A stretch of 64,000 bases of DNA from Eudromia elegans (Eukaryota > Chordata > Aves > Tinamiformes > Tinamidae): the NCBI GenBank assembly GCA_003342815.1, contig PTEX01000094.1:62001-126000 (forward strand). The letters are read 5' to 3'. Under the pieces are notes generated by a model. It searched no databases. It saw only the letters and a program-made list of their open reading frames with translations, and had not been told where the DNA came from. Numbering within the stretch: position 1 is the stretch's first letter; every line of letters starts with the position of its first letter. The translations under genes were made by a program, and so were the position numbers. Below are positions 12,036-22,480 of the stretch, piece by piece.

Positions 12036-15000
12036 AGATACCACCCTCATTCAGAAAAAATAAAACTAAACTAAATAAACTAAACTACAACTTACCAGAA
12101 TTAAGAAGAGTATGCTTAATATTTGAGAATATTTGTCCTATTCTTCTCTATACATGCCTTAGAAGTGAAGTGATGATTCAGAGGTACCTGAGACTTTCGT
12201 CTGACTCAATACAGCTCTTATAATTTCTATAATTTCTTACGATTTCTCAAACATCTGCATTATCTAACTGTCTCTAAAACTCAACTGATTAAACCATCAT
12301 TTGGGTTTGCCAATGAGAAGGCACCGTGCCATCCTTTCCTAGACTAATGTTCATGGTGTGAAATTCAAGCTTTTTTGGTCTTCCTCCCAATCCTCATTTC
12401 TCATTTTCTCCTCAGTAGTGTATAGTGCTCAGAACAACATCTGGTTGCAATATCTGGAGCAAAATGACCGCTCTCCTCCACTCTTCCACCTCATGTCAGT
12501 GGTGGGACAGAGGAGATCTTGTCTCAGTCCTCTGCTCTGCTCTCCTTTTCTCTTCTTTGCACTCTTCTTGCCTTGTTTTTTCCTTCCCTCATGCTTCTTC
12601 TCAAACAGTATATCAGCTACTGTTAATATTTATTTAACAGGATCAAAAAGAAATACAACCAACCCTTCAATTCTAAAATGTACTTTATATTCATAGACTT
12701 TTTTTGCTTCCCTGCTTAGTCTGTAAATATAGAGCAGCTGGGTGCATTTGTTGTCTCAAGTCAGTGCTGACACTGATTTTTCACTGTATGTCACATTTAA
12801 TGGAAAGAAAAAGAAAGCATCTATCTATCTGGTAAATACACTATACATGAGATGTGGATATGCATTAAACAAATTCATAAATCATCTGTGTTTGACCACT
12901 CTATCAGCTCAGTGCCCTTTAACCCATCTGCTCAGACCAACTGCAATATTTTAGACCTTGAAAAAGCATGAGGTAGTCATCATTTAAAGCAAGTTATCCT
13001 CAAAATATATTATTCATTTCTCAACCATATTTCTTCTAAATTTGTCTTGGCCTGAGCCCGTGAATAGGCCAGGTTCAGACTGGATCATTATTTTTACTTC
13101 TATATATAAAAACCTACAGAATATTGTTTAGGGAAGTCATAGGAGAAGAAATCTGACTTTATGTTAGGGTAAAATTAGATTTTTGGCTCTCAGTGGGATA
13201 TAAAAATGTGTCTTATAAATCCAGAAGGTTGCATGATGTGAAGCTATTCACACTGGGAAGTTATTTCTGCATTGAGAACATTATTTTGTATTGAAAGTAT
13301 CTTGAAAAAAAATGTTTCAGAATTATGTGTGGACTTTTAGAATGGCTTCATAGACAGGGACACCTCGGGGAGTGGGTGAGAGAAGCGTAAGGATGGGAAT
13401 GTGTGTTTGATAGGATCAAGAATATCAGTCTCCAACTGTTTAACATGCCAGGTAACAGACTAAAACAGTGCAGGAGCGGGGATGTATACTCAGCACTTCC
13501 TTGGTGTGCCCAACTTGCATAATAGTCTCACTTCAAAACATACATTGCAAAAGGTTTTACACTGACCACTCGCTCTTCTCTGTTTTCTTTGTGTATGACA
13601 TGCACAATTTCTTACGTCTGATTTACTGCTTTCGCACTGCTTCCAAGCTCAGCTGTAAATCCTCTGGTTGACAGGATGTAACAGAGGGTTTCTAGAATTA
13701 ACCAAAGCTCTGGTTTTATTGACACTGAGCTGCTGCAGGACACAGTGATTGTCGCAAGCTCTAGAACAAACCATTTCACAGAGAGTACTTGTAGATGCAT
13801 TTCAGCACATGTAAGGGTCACAGCACTGGTTAAGATATCAGAATACATTTATTTTTATAGATATTGTTACAAGATTATTAGTGATCACAAGGGAATAGCG
13901 ACAGTATAGATAAGTTTATACCTATGACAGTATCCTTAATTCAAGAGTCATAATCATATCTTTGACTCCTTTTCTTGCTAGTTTTGTCCCTAATCAAAGA
14001 ATAAATAAATGCTTCGTTTCATGTACCATATAAAATGATTTGAGTTTGGTGGGTATTGGTGTTTTATAAAGGAATGGTGTTTTATAAAGGAATTAGGGCT
14101 CCAGAATTCCAAATTCTTTTCTAATTGTAGAGATACTGGGATATAAGAAAAAAAAAAGATGAGACGTGTCTCATTGTCTTAAGAGAGATGGAGATACTAT
14201 ATTTAGGTTTTACATTCAGCAACCAAAAATAAGATTCCCGCATCCAGTTGTTTCAAATTAGCCTAGTTCCATTGAAAACCCAAGAAATAGGCATTGATGT
14301 TGATTTACTGTGTTACAAGGAAATGTGAAGTTGAAGTGCACTCCAGGCAAATCCTTGAAATGTTGTTTGATAAAGAGGAGGAAAAAACATTAAATCAGTG
14401 CTGCTCGATCAGGTACGCTGCATTTTGCGATGCGTTGACTAGCTGAGCTAGTGAGTCACAGCCACAACCAGAACCCCTCCTTCCACTGTGCCAATACCCG
14501 TAAAAGTGCCCTGTTTTCAAGTCTGATGTGATTTATTACCTTGTTGCACACCTTGGTACCTTAGAATTTTAGCACATAGAGCTGGAGAGAAAGAAAGAGA
14601 AAAAAAAAAGCATTTAATTGTGGATCTACATTGTCACTTACTATGAGCTGTATAATTTAGGAAATGTCCCAAATTCAGCAGTAGTGTTAAATTGCAGTAA
14701 CTGATCCACAGCTCTGCAAAACGTAATATTTGGTCCTCCCCAATAGTTACATAACTAATTAGAACTAAATTATATGTTTAGCTTTTCCTTTGCATTTTCA
14801 GACTGTTATGGAGTGAGATACATTTATTTATTGTATGAGGAAAAACTACCATTTACTTCATTCCACTAAGCAGTCTGCCAGGAAACGAGACATTCCTGGA
14901 ATATATCAGGAATAGTGATATCTGTGAATTATCACAGTGCTTGCAATTGCTTTCGATTAAAAGGAATTTAAGCATAGCTGAAGCTGAAAAGTATGGCAGG

Positions 15001-16840
15001 GTTAAAAGAAATTTTGCGTGATGTTAGGTAAGCTTTATGAGCTCTTTCACCAAACTGTGAAGATTTCATAATTTAATTCATTCACTACTGCATGAAGAGC
15101 TGGATATAGCACCTGTTAAATGGAAAATATTTATGGATTAGAATTTGAGAAAAGAAAATCCTACAGTTTATTAGCAAGAAAGTGAGATAAGAAGTACAAC
15201 AGAAATAATATGATACCATAAAACATGCATTATAGAAAGCCTATAAGAAACCAAATCACAACACACAGCACAATACAGCATTATAGAACACACAATGCTC
15301 AAAGCAAGATAATACATGTATTCTACTGCAGAATCTACTATTTTTCTTTCACTGCTTTTAATATGTTTTGGCAAAGAAAATTCTACATTGTAGGGAAAAA
15401 ACTCTAGGCTACGTAACCTTTTCTTAAGTGAGATTTGACTCTGCTTCATGCCTTGAAATGCAAGCTGTTTGGGGTCTATAACACACAACATAACCAAGAT
15501 AACACAGATAAAAATATAAAAGGCATAGGGATGTAGGAATTTATGAGTTGTCAACATATAGTTAGTCTGATGTTTTGTATTTGAGTCAGGAAATTCATAC
15601 GAGAAGTCCTTCAGAGACACGAGGCTATAATGGAAGAGAAGCACTGCAGAATTACAGCAAAGTTACTGAGTAAAATAGTGGTTATAGCTACATGGTTATA
15701 CCTGTGATGCAACTAACTGGTAGGTTCAGGAAGTTCAGGCACTGTGGTTTGCAGGCTGGGTAACTGCTGGCACAAAACTGGGGTGGAATGATGTGTCCTT
15801 TGCCCCAAATCATTTGCAGGCAGTATTTTATGGGCTCGAATGTGGCTGGACAAATATACTGAAGAAACAAGAAACCTCTCAGGGCTACAAATGCATATGC
15901 AGGGCTAGATGCTGCATATGGTAGCACAAACCCTGCAACTAGTCCAGAAGCTAAGCAGGGGTCAAGCAGGTTGGGGTTCCTCAAGAAATACCTCACCTTC
16001 CTGCACTCACTCGCAGGCGTTTTCTTTCATGCCTCTGAAAAGCTTTTCTAGTAACATGAGTTTAAAATGCAAAGACCTCCTTCAGGCCCCAATTCAGCAA
16101 ACATGGACCCGAGTGCTCGGCTCAATCAGACTCTCGGCTGTATGGAGGTAATGATCCCTGCAGGAAACCTCAACGATTATCTTTCTCCATAGTGAAGTCT
16201 TTCTCTATCCTCTCAAAGATAAGGAATGAGTTCTGCCAGTGGAATGGGTCTCCTGCAATTGCACTCGGTCAGACATGATGGGTGCAAATTGGCCTCAGTA
16301 ATGAGCAAAGGTAACATTATGACACCACATCTCATTGCCAGTAGGAGTAAGGATACCAGGGTGACTGAACTCCACATCCGTCACAGGCAAGAGGCTCTAA
16401 AGAAAGCAGCAGAGAGCTGCTCACCCCTGCCCTTTCCATTTTAGCTGATTTCAACCGTGCCCACCATAGACCTCGGTGTCTGAAATAAACTGATGGGACG
16501 CCACTCTATGTCCCCTAAAGGACCTCTAGCTGTATAAATAGCCTGAAGAAAAGGGCAGGGTATAAAGGGGAGATTCTTTTTGCTGGAGGTATGACTGAAA
16601 GCGAAAATCTTTAGAGATATACAAGGGTCCAATGACCTCCTGAACGCTCCAGAGACTCTAGAGCGTTTAATTTGTCATTACCATTCATTCTGCCATGTGT
16701 AGCTACAGCAATTGGAGGTAATGCCTCGGAGGAGGCAACCCAGAGATGCCTCAGAGAAAGGGGCAACAGAGCCGTGGTAGTTTAATGCTAGTGTCAATCA
16801 CTAGTGTTACCACTTGGCAGAGATGGACAGGAAAGTGAAA
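12036..16840. other. Intergenic stretch without recognised gene
   Basis: Non-coding DNA. A short (AAACT/AAATA)-type simple repeat lies at 12,055-12,090 and a perfect 18-bp tandem duplication at 14,058-14,093. A 157-codon open frame at 15,171-15,644 on the minus strand has no recognisable domain and AT-driven composition. No splice or promoter structure stands out. Confidence 0.5.
14058..14093. repeat. 18-bp perfect tandem duplication
   Basis: The unit 'ggtgttttataaaggaat' occurs twice back to back (14,058-14,075 and 14,076-14,093) without a mismatch. This looks like a recent slippage event and may be polymorphic. Confidence 0.9.
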
Positions 16841-16961
16841 TAATAAAATAAAATAAAAATAAAAATAAAAAATAAAATAAAATAAAATAAAATAAAATAA
16901 AATAAAATAAAATAAAATAAAATAAAATAAAATAAAATAAAATAAAATAAAATAAAAATAA
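16841..16961. repeat. (AAAAT)n pentanucleotide microsatellite
   Basis: About 120 bp of A/T-only sequence. It is an almost pure five-base repeat of AAAAT between about 16,871 and 16,955, with interrupted units at both ends. It lies about 750 bp upstream of the CpG-rich block. The length probably varies between individuals. Confidence 0.95.
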
Positions 16962-17431
16962 GGAAAAAAAAGCATCTAATTCAGTTCAGTCTCCCAACTT
17001 CTCACAATTGTTACTGTATTCCTAAAATAATTTATCATAAAGCATTAGTATGTTGACTTTTGATTTTTTTGTTTTGGTCATAACCGCAGGGAATGTGTAT
17101 ACATATTTTAATAAATTGAATTTTGATCTCTGTGTCTCCATACACATAGGTATATATGTGCACACATATATATGAAGTGAATACTTATTCCCCAATGAAT
17201 TTTGAAACGTGACATCCTGGGGCTCCGTGAAATTTCCTTGCAAATCCGGAAGACGTTTGTGGAAGGGAATCTGCACTGTTCCTACAGTCCAAGGGTGCTC
17301 TGTAATGGGATGGAAATAGTGTTTCTGCATGCGTTGCTACTCCTTTGCAAACAAGACCCGAGAACACAGCACGGTAGTTTATGGCACCGTGTTCATTTAG
17401 TGGACTCAACTCTCTGCTGGGAAACTTTTGT
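16962..17431. other. Non-coding stretch, nothing recognised
   Basis: Mixed AT-rich sequence with a short alternating purine-pyrimidine run (about 17,150-17,175). No gene signals seen. Confidence 0.5.
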
Positions 17432-17500
17432 GGGAACAGCTCCATAATTGCAGCGGGAATAACTTGATAATTTCAGTGGGAATAACTCCATAATCTCAGT
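17432..17500. repeat. 23-bp tandem repeat, three copies
   Basis: Three contiguous 23-bp units start at 17,432, 17,455 and 17,478. The consensus is 'gggaataactccataat' followed by 'ytcagt'. Copies two and three are the most alike, and a decayed partial copy may precede at about 17,419. The array sits about 200 bp before the CpG-rich block. Confidence 0.85.
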
Positions 17501-17699
17501 GAACACACTGCCCTGGATTGCTGTTGATGGTCCTGCTCCACATGCATCAACATTTGGAGCCATTATGTTAAAACTATGACTCATAGTACCAGATAAACTC
17601 ATGGTACTGCAGGACGATGGGGACACCCCCTCGTGTGGCCTGTGGCTCCCTCTTGAGATCCCCTGGGGCTGCCCGGGCAGTTTGGGCTCCTCCTGGGCC

Positions 17700-18072
17700 G
17701 TTCTCATGAGCGGGCAGGAAGCTCTGGGCGTGCGGCGGAGAAGCCGCTGGGACGTGCCTGGAAAGGAGGGATGAGGCTGGGGTGGAAGCCGGAGACGCAA
17801 ACAGAAGTATCCCGGCCGAGCGCGCTGCATCCGGACACCGGGCGCCGGGAGGCGGTGGGAGCAGCGACCCCCTGCCCGCGGAGCAGCGTCTCCCCGCCGA
17901 GCATCCCCCTTGGCGCTTCTGTCCCCCCTTCCCGTCCCCCTCCAGCCCCCCCGCGCCACGGGGCAGCTGTGGAAGCCCCGAACCGCCCGCGCCGACCCCG
18001 GCCGCCCTCCTGCCCCGAGCGCCTCCCGCAGCGCGGGGCTCCCGTCAGCGCGCGGCGCCACCAGCGCCGCGG
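17700..18072. promoter_or_regulatory. CpG-island-like segment left of an assembly gap
   Basis: Composition shifts abruptly to high G+C with dense CpG, for example at 17,815-17,880 and 17,960-18,072. It has many GC-box-like runs and no TATA box. This is the typical look of a CpG-island promoter. The block stops at an N run, so its core is missing. The open frames that cross it on both strands are by-products of GC richness and the N run. It could be the promoter of COL22A1 (about 28 kb downstream, + strand), of a lncRNA, or an orphan island. Confidence 0.5.
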
Positions 18073-18887
18073 NNNNNNNNNNNNNNNNNNNNNNNNNNNN
18101 NNNNNNNNNNNNNNNNNNNNNNNNNNNNNNNNNNNNNNNNNNNNNNNNNNNNNNNNNNNNNNNNNNNNNNNNNNNNNNNNNNNNNNNNNNNNNNNNNNNN
18201 NNNNNNNNNNNNNNNNNNNNNNNNNNNNNNNNNNNNNNNNNNNNNNNNNNNNNNNNNNNNNNNNNNNNNNNNNNNNNNNNNNNNNNNNNNNNNNNNNNNN
18301 NNNNNNNNNNNNNNNNNNNNNNNNNNNNNNNNNNNNNNNNNNNNNNNNNNNNNNNNNNNNNNNNNNNNNNNNNNNNNNNNNNNNNNNNNNNNNNNNNNNN
18401 NNNNNNNNNNNNNNNNNNNNNNNNNNNNNNNNNNNNNNNNNNNNNNNNNNNNNNNNNNNNNNNNNNNNNNNNNNNNNNNNNNNNNNNNNNNNNNNNNNNN
18501 NNNNNNNNNNNNNNNNNNNNNNNNNNNNNNNNNNNNNNNNNNNNNNNNNNNNNNNNNNNNNNNNNNNNNNNNNNNNNNNNNNNNNNNNNNNNNNNNNNNN
18601 NNNNNNNNNNNNNNNNNNNNNNNNNNNNNNNNNNNNNNNNNNNNNNNNNNNNNNNNNNNNNNNNNNNNNNNNNNNNNNNNNNNNNNNNNNNNNNNNNNNN
18701 NNNNNNNNNNNNNNNNNNNNNNNNNNNNNNNNNNNNNNNNNNNNNNNNNNNNNNNNNNNNNNNNNNNNNNNNNNNNNNNNNNNNNNNNNNNNNNNNNNNN
18801 NNNNNNNNNNNNNNNNNNNNNNNNNNNNNNNNNNNNNNNNNNNNNNNNNNNNNNNNNNNNNNNNNNNNNNNNNNNNNNNNNNNNNNN
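18073..18887. other. Assembly gap (815 N)
   Basis: A continuous run of N. The gap is bounded by a CpG-rich segment on the left and a (TCTTC)n polypyrimidine tract on the right, both of which sequence badly. The missing bases probably contain the centre of the GC-rich island and more of the repeat. Confidence 0.99.
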
Positions 18888-18986
18888 TCTTCTCTTCTCT
18901 TCTCTTCTCTTCTCTTCTCTTCTCTTCTCTTCTCTTCTCTTCTCTTCTCTTCTCTTCTCTTCTCTTCTCTTCTCTTCTCTTCTCTC
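18888..18986. repeat. (TCTTC)n polypyrimidine tract at gap edge
   Basis: About 20 nearly perfect TCTTC units directly abut the N gap, so the true array may be longer. The strand asymmetry is complete (all pyrimidine on +, all purine on -). Such tracts can form triplex (H-DNA) structures. Confidence 0.95.
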
Positions 18987-19290
18987 CACCCTTTCCCTCC
19001 CTCACCCTCTGTCCCTCCTCTCCCCCTTTCCCCATTTTCCGTGCAGGGGGTGAGACACGTAGACCTCGCCACTCTCCTGGAGCCACCAGTGCATGCGTGG
19101 GGACACGCGTGTGCACACAGCGCCCAGGTGTGTGTGAGCCCATCGCCATCGCTGCAGCAGGTCCTGCCGTCTCAGCTCCCTGCCGCGCTGGAGCCCGGCG
19201 CGTGTCCCGGCCTTGGCGGTGACGTTTTCGCCCAGGTAAGAGGATGCCGTGTGCTTGGTGAGCCCGGCCCAGGGGCACGGTGCCTGCAGA
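18987..19290 (+). promoter_or_regulatory. CpG-rich right shoulder with strong splice donor (candidate non-coding exon)
   Basis: GC-rich, CpG-containing sequence continues to about 19,290, so the island spans the gap. At 19,235/19,236 there is a consensus-quality donor, CCCAG|GTAAGAG, on the + strand. A non-coding first exon ending at 19,235 and splicing to the acceptor at 46,447 would make this a CpG-island first exon of COL22A1. That link is inference: no transcript evidence is available, and the donor could also belong to a lncRNA or be fortuitous. Confidence 0.3.
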
Positions 19291-21065
19291 CCTAACCCTC
19301 ACTTCATGCCTTTCTCCCCAAGTTCTGGCTTGCACATGCAGGCAGCACAAGTTCTTACTATGCGGACATGCCAAAACAAGGAAATCCGAAAAGGAACTGG
19401 GTTAAATTATACTTCATCCAGTTCTTTTTCCCTTTTTTTTTTAAACAAAGTTTTCAGGTGATCTGCAGGCTCCGCTAGGTGAGTCCATCATGTCAACCCT
19501 GCTCCACTCCAGCCCTCACCTTGTGAGCCAGTGGATGTGGAGAGACATGTGCCAAAGCGGAGACCGAGGAGTGGGAATGTCCTCCCAGAGCCAGGATGCC
19601 CAAAAGTTAATGGGTGCTTTATAGATGTCAAAATTGCTTTAGGATGTGCTCTTGCAGGGTGGATTCTTCCGTTCATTTCTGCTTTGCAGTGTTGGGGACC
19701 TCACACCGTCTTGTGTTGTGTTTCATGGCACTTTGGTGTCTCCACAGGTGGGAATACCTGGGCAAATTGAAAGGATTGTGTTTTCTTCCGCTGTTACTTC
19801 TTGTGAATGCACTATGTATTTATTTCTGTGTCTCTTAAGTCTTCTAAGCGGCCTAATTCAGCACTTCTCTTCAAAACTATGTCCTGTTTCACAGTCTTTT
19901 ATTATGCACGCAGTGCATATGCGTGTATTTTGATTAAGACCTTAAAATAACACAGCCCATCTGCTCAGTGTGGATATGAACATGCTGCCCCTGAGGAAGA
20001 TGCACCTGCAAAATCTGCTTCATTTCCATCCAGGATTGTTCTAGAAGCATGCATGAGACATTTTTTTATCAAAAAATGCCTGTTGATCTGGCTCAGGGGG
20101 CTTTAAAGAGAAATACTGTTTGATAAGGTAACAGGGTCAGTTTATGAAGTAGGTTAGGCAAGATTTAGTCCAACTCAGAAGCACTGTGACTTTTAAGAGT
20201 AGGAGTTTTTTGGACAGTAGTTTTGTACAGAGAATTTCACTTCTCCCTTCTTTCTAATATGACACTGCAATTTTGGATATACAGATAATACAGCCAGATG
20301 TGCTCATTTTCCCTCTTTAGGAAGGTCCTCGGAAGTACCTGAGTAAGTCATACCAAATGTATGGAAATATATGTAATGAATTTACATCAGTGAAGTGTTT
20401 AGAGCAGTATTACAAGAGGAAGCCAGGAGTAAGGACTGCAAGTTCCTTGTGTTTCCTATTAAAGGTGTTGTATTGCTGTGGCTCATAATAAGAGTCAGCA
20501 TGGCTGTTGGGGAATATTTTTGGTAGAAACAGAGGCTCAGGGAGGTTCAGAGTCACATAGTGATGGGTAGTCTATCAGGGTTGTAGAATATTGTCTGGTT
20601 TTGGGTAGAATTACTGAAAGCAACTTGCAGAAGAATGTGTCTCAGCGCATTGCAAAGTTTTGAGCAGAAATCAGGTTTTCTGCCTTATAGAACAGCAAAT
20701 GGTGCTGCTGTATCCTGCAATCAGTTAGGGGCCAAATCTTGCCTTGGTTTCAAGGGGAATTTCAATTTGTCATAGTGCAGCACTTACACCTAAAATCTGC
20801 ATTTTTCAGTCACTGCTGGGTGATTGCAATTCCTCCTGTAAAAAACAAAACAAAACAAAACAAAAAAAAAAAAAAACCCCACCCAAAACCCCCCACTTTA
20901 ATTCTTTTCCTTTTTCATAGTAAGAAGCAAAATCTTGAAAGAAAAAGCCTTTCCAGCTCTGTTTTGCACAGTGAAGAAGAAGTGGCAGTGGAATTTTGCC
21001 TTTGCAGTTAGTTCCTATTCCTGCTGGTCTTTGTTTGGCTAAATGGGTCTGAAGACTGATGTTAT
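19291..21065. other. Non-coding stretch with (CAAAA)n tract
   Basis: AT-rich sequence without gene signals. An A-rich (CAAAA)n/poly-A tract followed by a C-rich run lies at about 20,840-20,895. Confidence 0.5.
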
Positions 21066-22480
21066 AAAATCACAGGATGGTTGAGATTGGAAGTGACCTC
21101 TGGAGATCATCTAGTCCAATCCTCCTGTTCCAACGGGGACACCCAGAGCACGGGGCACAGGGTGGCATCCAGGTGGGTTTGGAAGATCTCCAGAAAAGGA
21201 GACTCCACAGCCTCTCTGGGCAGCCTGTGCCAGGGCTCTGTCACCCTCACAGAAAAGAAGTTCTTTCTCACATGTACATGGAACTGCCTGGGTTTCAACT
21301 TGTGCCCGTTACACCTTGCCCCATGACTGGCCACCACTGGGAAGAATTTGGCCTCATCCTCTTTACATTCTTCCCTTAGGTACTTATACGTATTGATCAG
21401 ATCCCCTCTCAGTCTTCTCCAGGCTACACAGCCCCAGCTCGCTCAGTCTTTCCTCATAAGAGGATGCTCCAGTCCCTTAATCATCTTTGTTGGTCATTGC
21501 TGGACCCTCTCTAGAAGTTCTGTGTTCCTCCTGTACTGGGGAGCCCAGAACTGCCCCCAACACTCCAGGTGCAGCTTCACCAGAGATGAGCAGAGGGGCA
21601 GGATCCCCTCTCTTGACCTACTGGCAATGCTCCTCCTGATGCAGCCAGAGGCCCTCTTGGCCATGAGGGCACATTGCTGCCTCATGGGTAACTTGTCAAC
21701 CAAGACTCCCAAATCCCTCTCCAGGGAGCTGCTTTGCAGCAAGTCAGTCTCCAGTCTGTGCTGGTGCCTGAGGTTATTCCTGCACAAGTGCAGGACCCTG
21801 CATTTGTCCTTGTTGAACCTCATGAGTTTCCTTTGTCCATCTCCCCAACCTGTCCAAGTCCCTCTGGATGGCAGCACAGCCCTCTGCAGTGTCGGCCACT
21901 CCACCCAGTTTGGTGTCATCTGCAAACTTGCTCAGGGTGCCCTATATGCCCTTGTCCAAGTCATTGATGAACAAGTTGAACAACACTAGGTCCAGCACTG
22001 ACCCTTACGGGACACTGCTGGCCACAGGCCTCCAACTAGACTTGACCCCGTTTATCACCACCCTCTGGGCTCTGCCATCCAGCCAGTTCTCAATCCACCT
22101 CACTGTCCACATGTCCAATCCACAGTTGTGGAGCTTTCCTATGAGGATATTATAGGAGACTGTGTTGAAAGCCTTGCTGAAGTCAAGGTAGACAACATCC
22201 ACGGCTCTCCCCTCATCCATCCAGCCGGTCACCCCATTGGAGAAGGCTAACAGGTTTGTCAAACACAACTTCCCCTCAGTGAATCCGTGCTGACTAGTCC
22301 TGATCACCTTCTTTTCCTTGGTATGTCTAGAGATAGTCTCTAGGACGAGCTACTCCATCACCTTTCTAAGAATGGGGGTGACGCTGATGGACCTGTAGTA
22401 TTCTGTGTCCTCCTTCTTGCCCTTTTTGAAGACTGAGGTGACTTTGGCTTTCTTCCAGTCCTCCGGCACTTACCAGACTT
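21066..22480 (-). mobile_element. CR1 LINE, 5'-truncated, with reverse-transcriptase remnant
   Basis: On the minus strand the element runs from 22,480 down to its 3' end at 21,066. Reverse-transcriptase motifs are readable: H-G-F-T near the start, Y-L-D-F-S-K-A-F-N-T (about 22,160-22,190), then F-A-D-D-T-K-L-G-G encoded at about 21,901-21,926. The F-A-D-D box corresponds to the catalytic aspartate pair of LINE reverse transcriptases. The 3' untranslated part ends in the canonical 'ggttgagattggaag' / 'aatcacagg' type terminus. Frames are broken between about 22,005 and 21,925. At about 1.4 kb it is truncated compared with the roughly 4.5-kb full-length family, so it is inactive. It lies opposite to COL22A1. 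Confidence 0.92.

Noticed and set aside
15171..15644. 157-codon open frame on the minus strand
   Set aside because: No recognisable family, AT-biased residues, no splice or promoter context.
17393..19374. Several open frames of 300-560 codons on both strands
   Set aside because: They are open only because they run through the 815-base N gap and the (TCTTC)n tract. The flanking translated sequence is low complexity or GC-driven and has no domain.
21348..22155. Open frames of up to 213 codons on the + strand
   Set aside because: They are the antisense of the CR1 reverse-transcriptase region, not genes.
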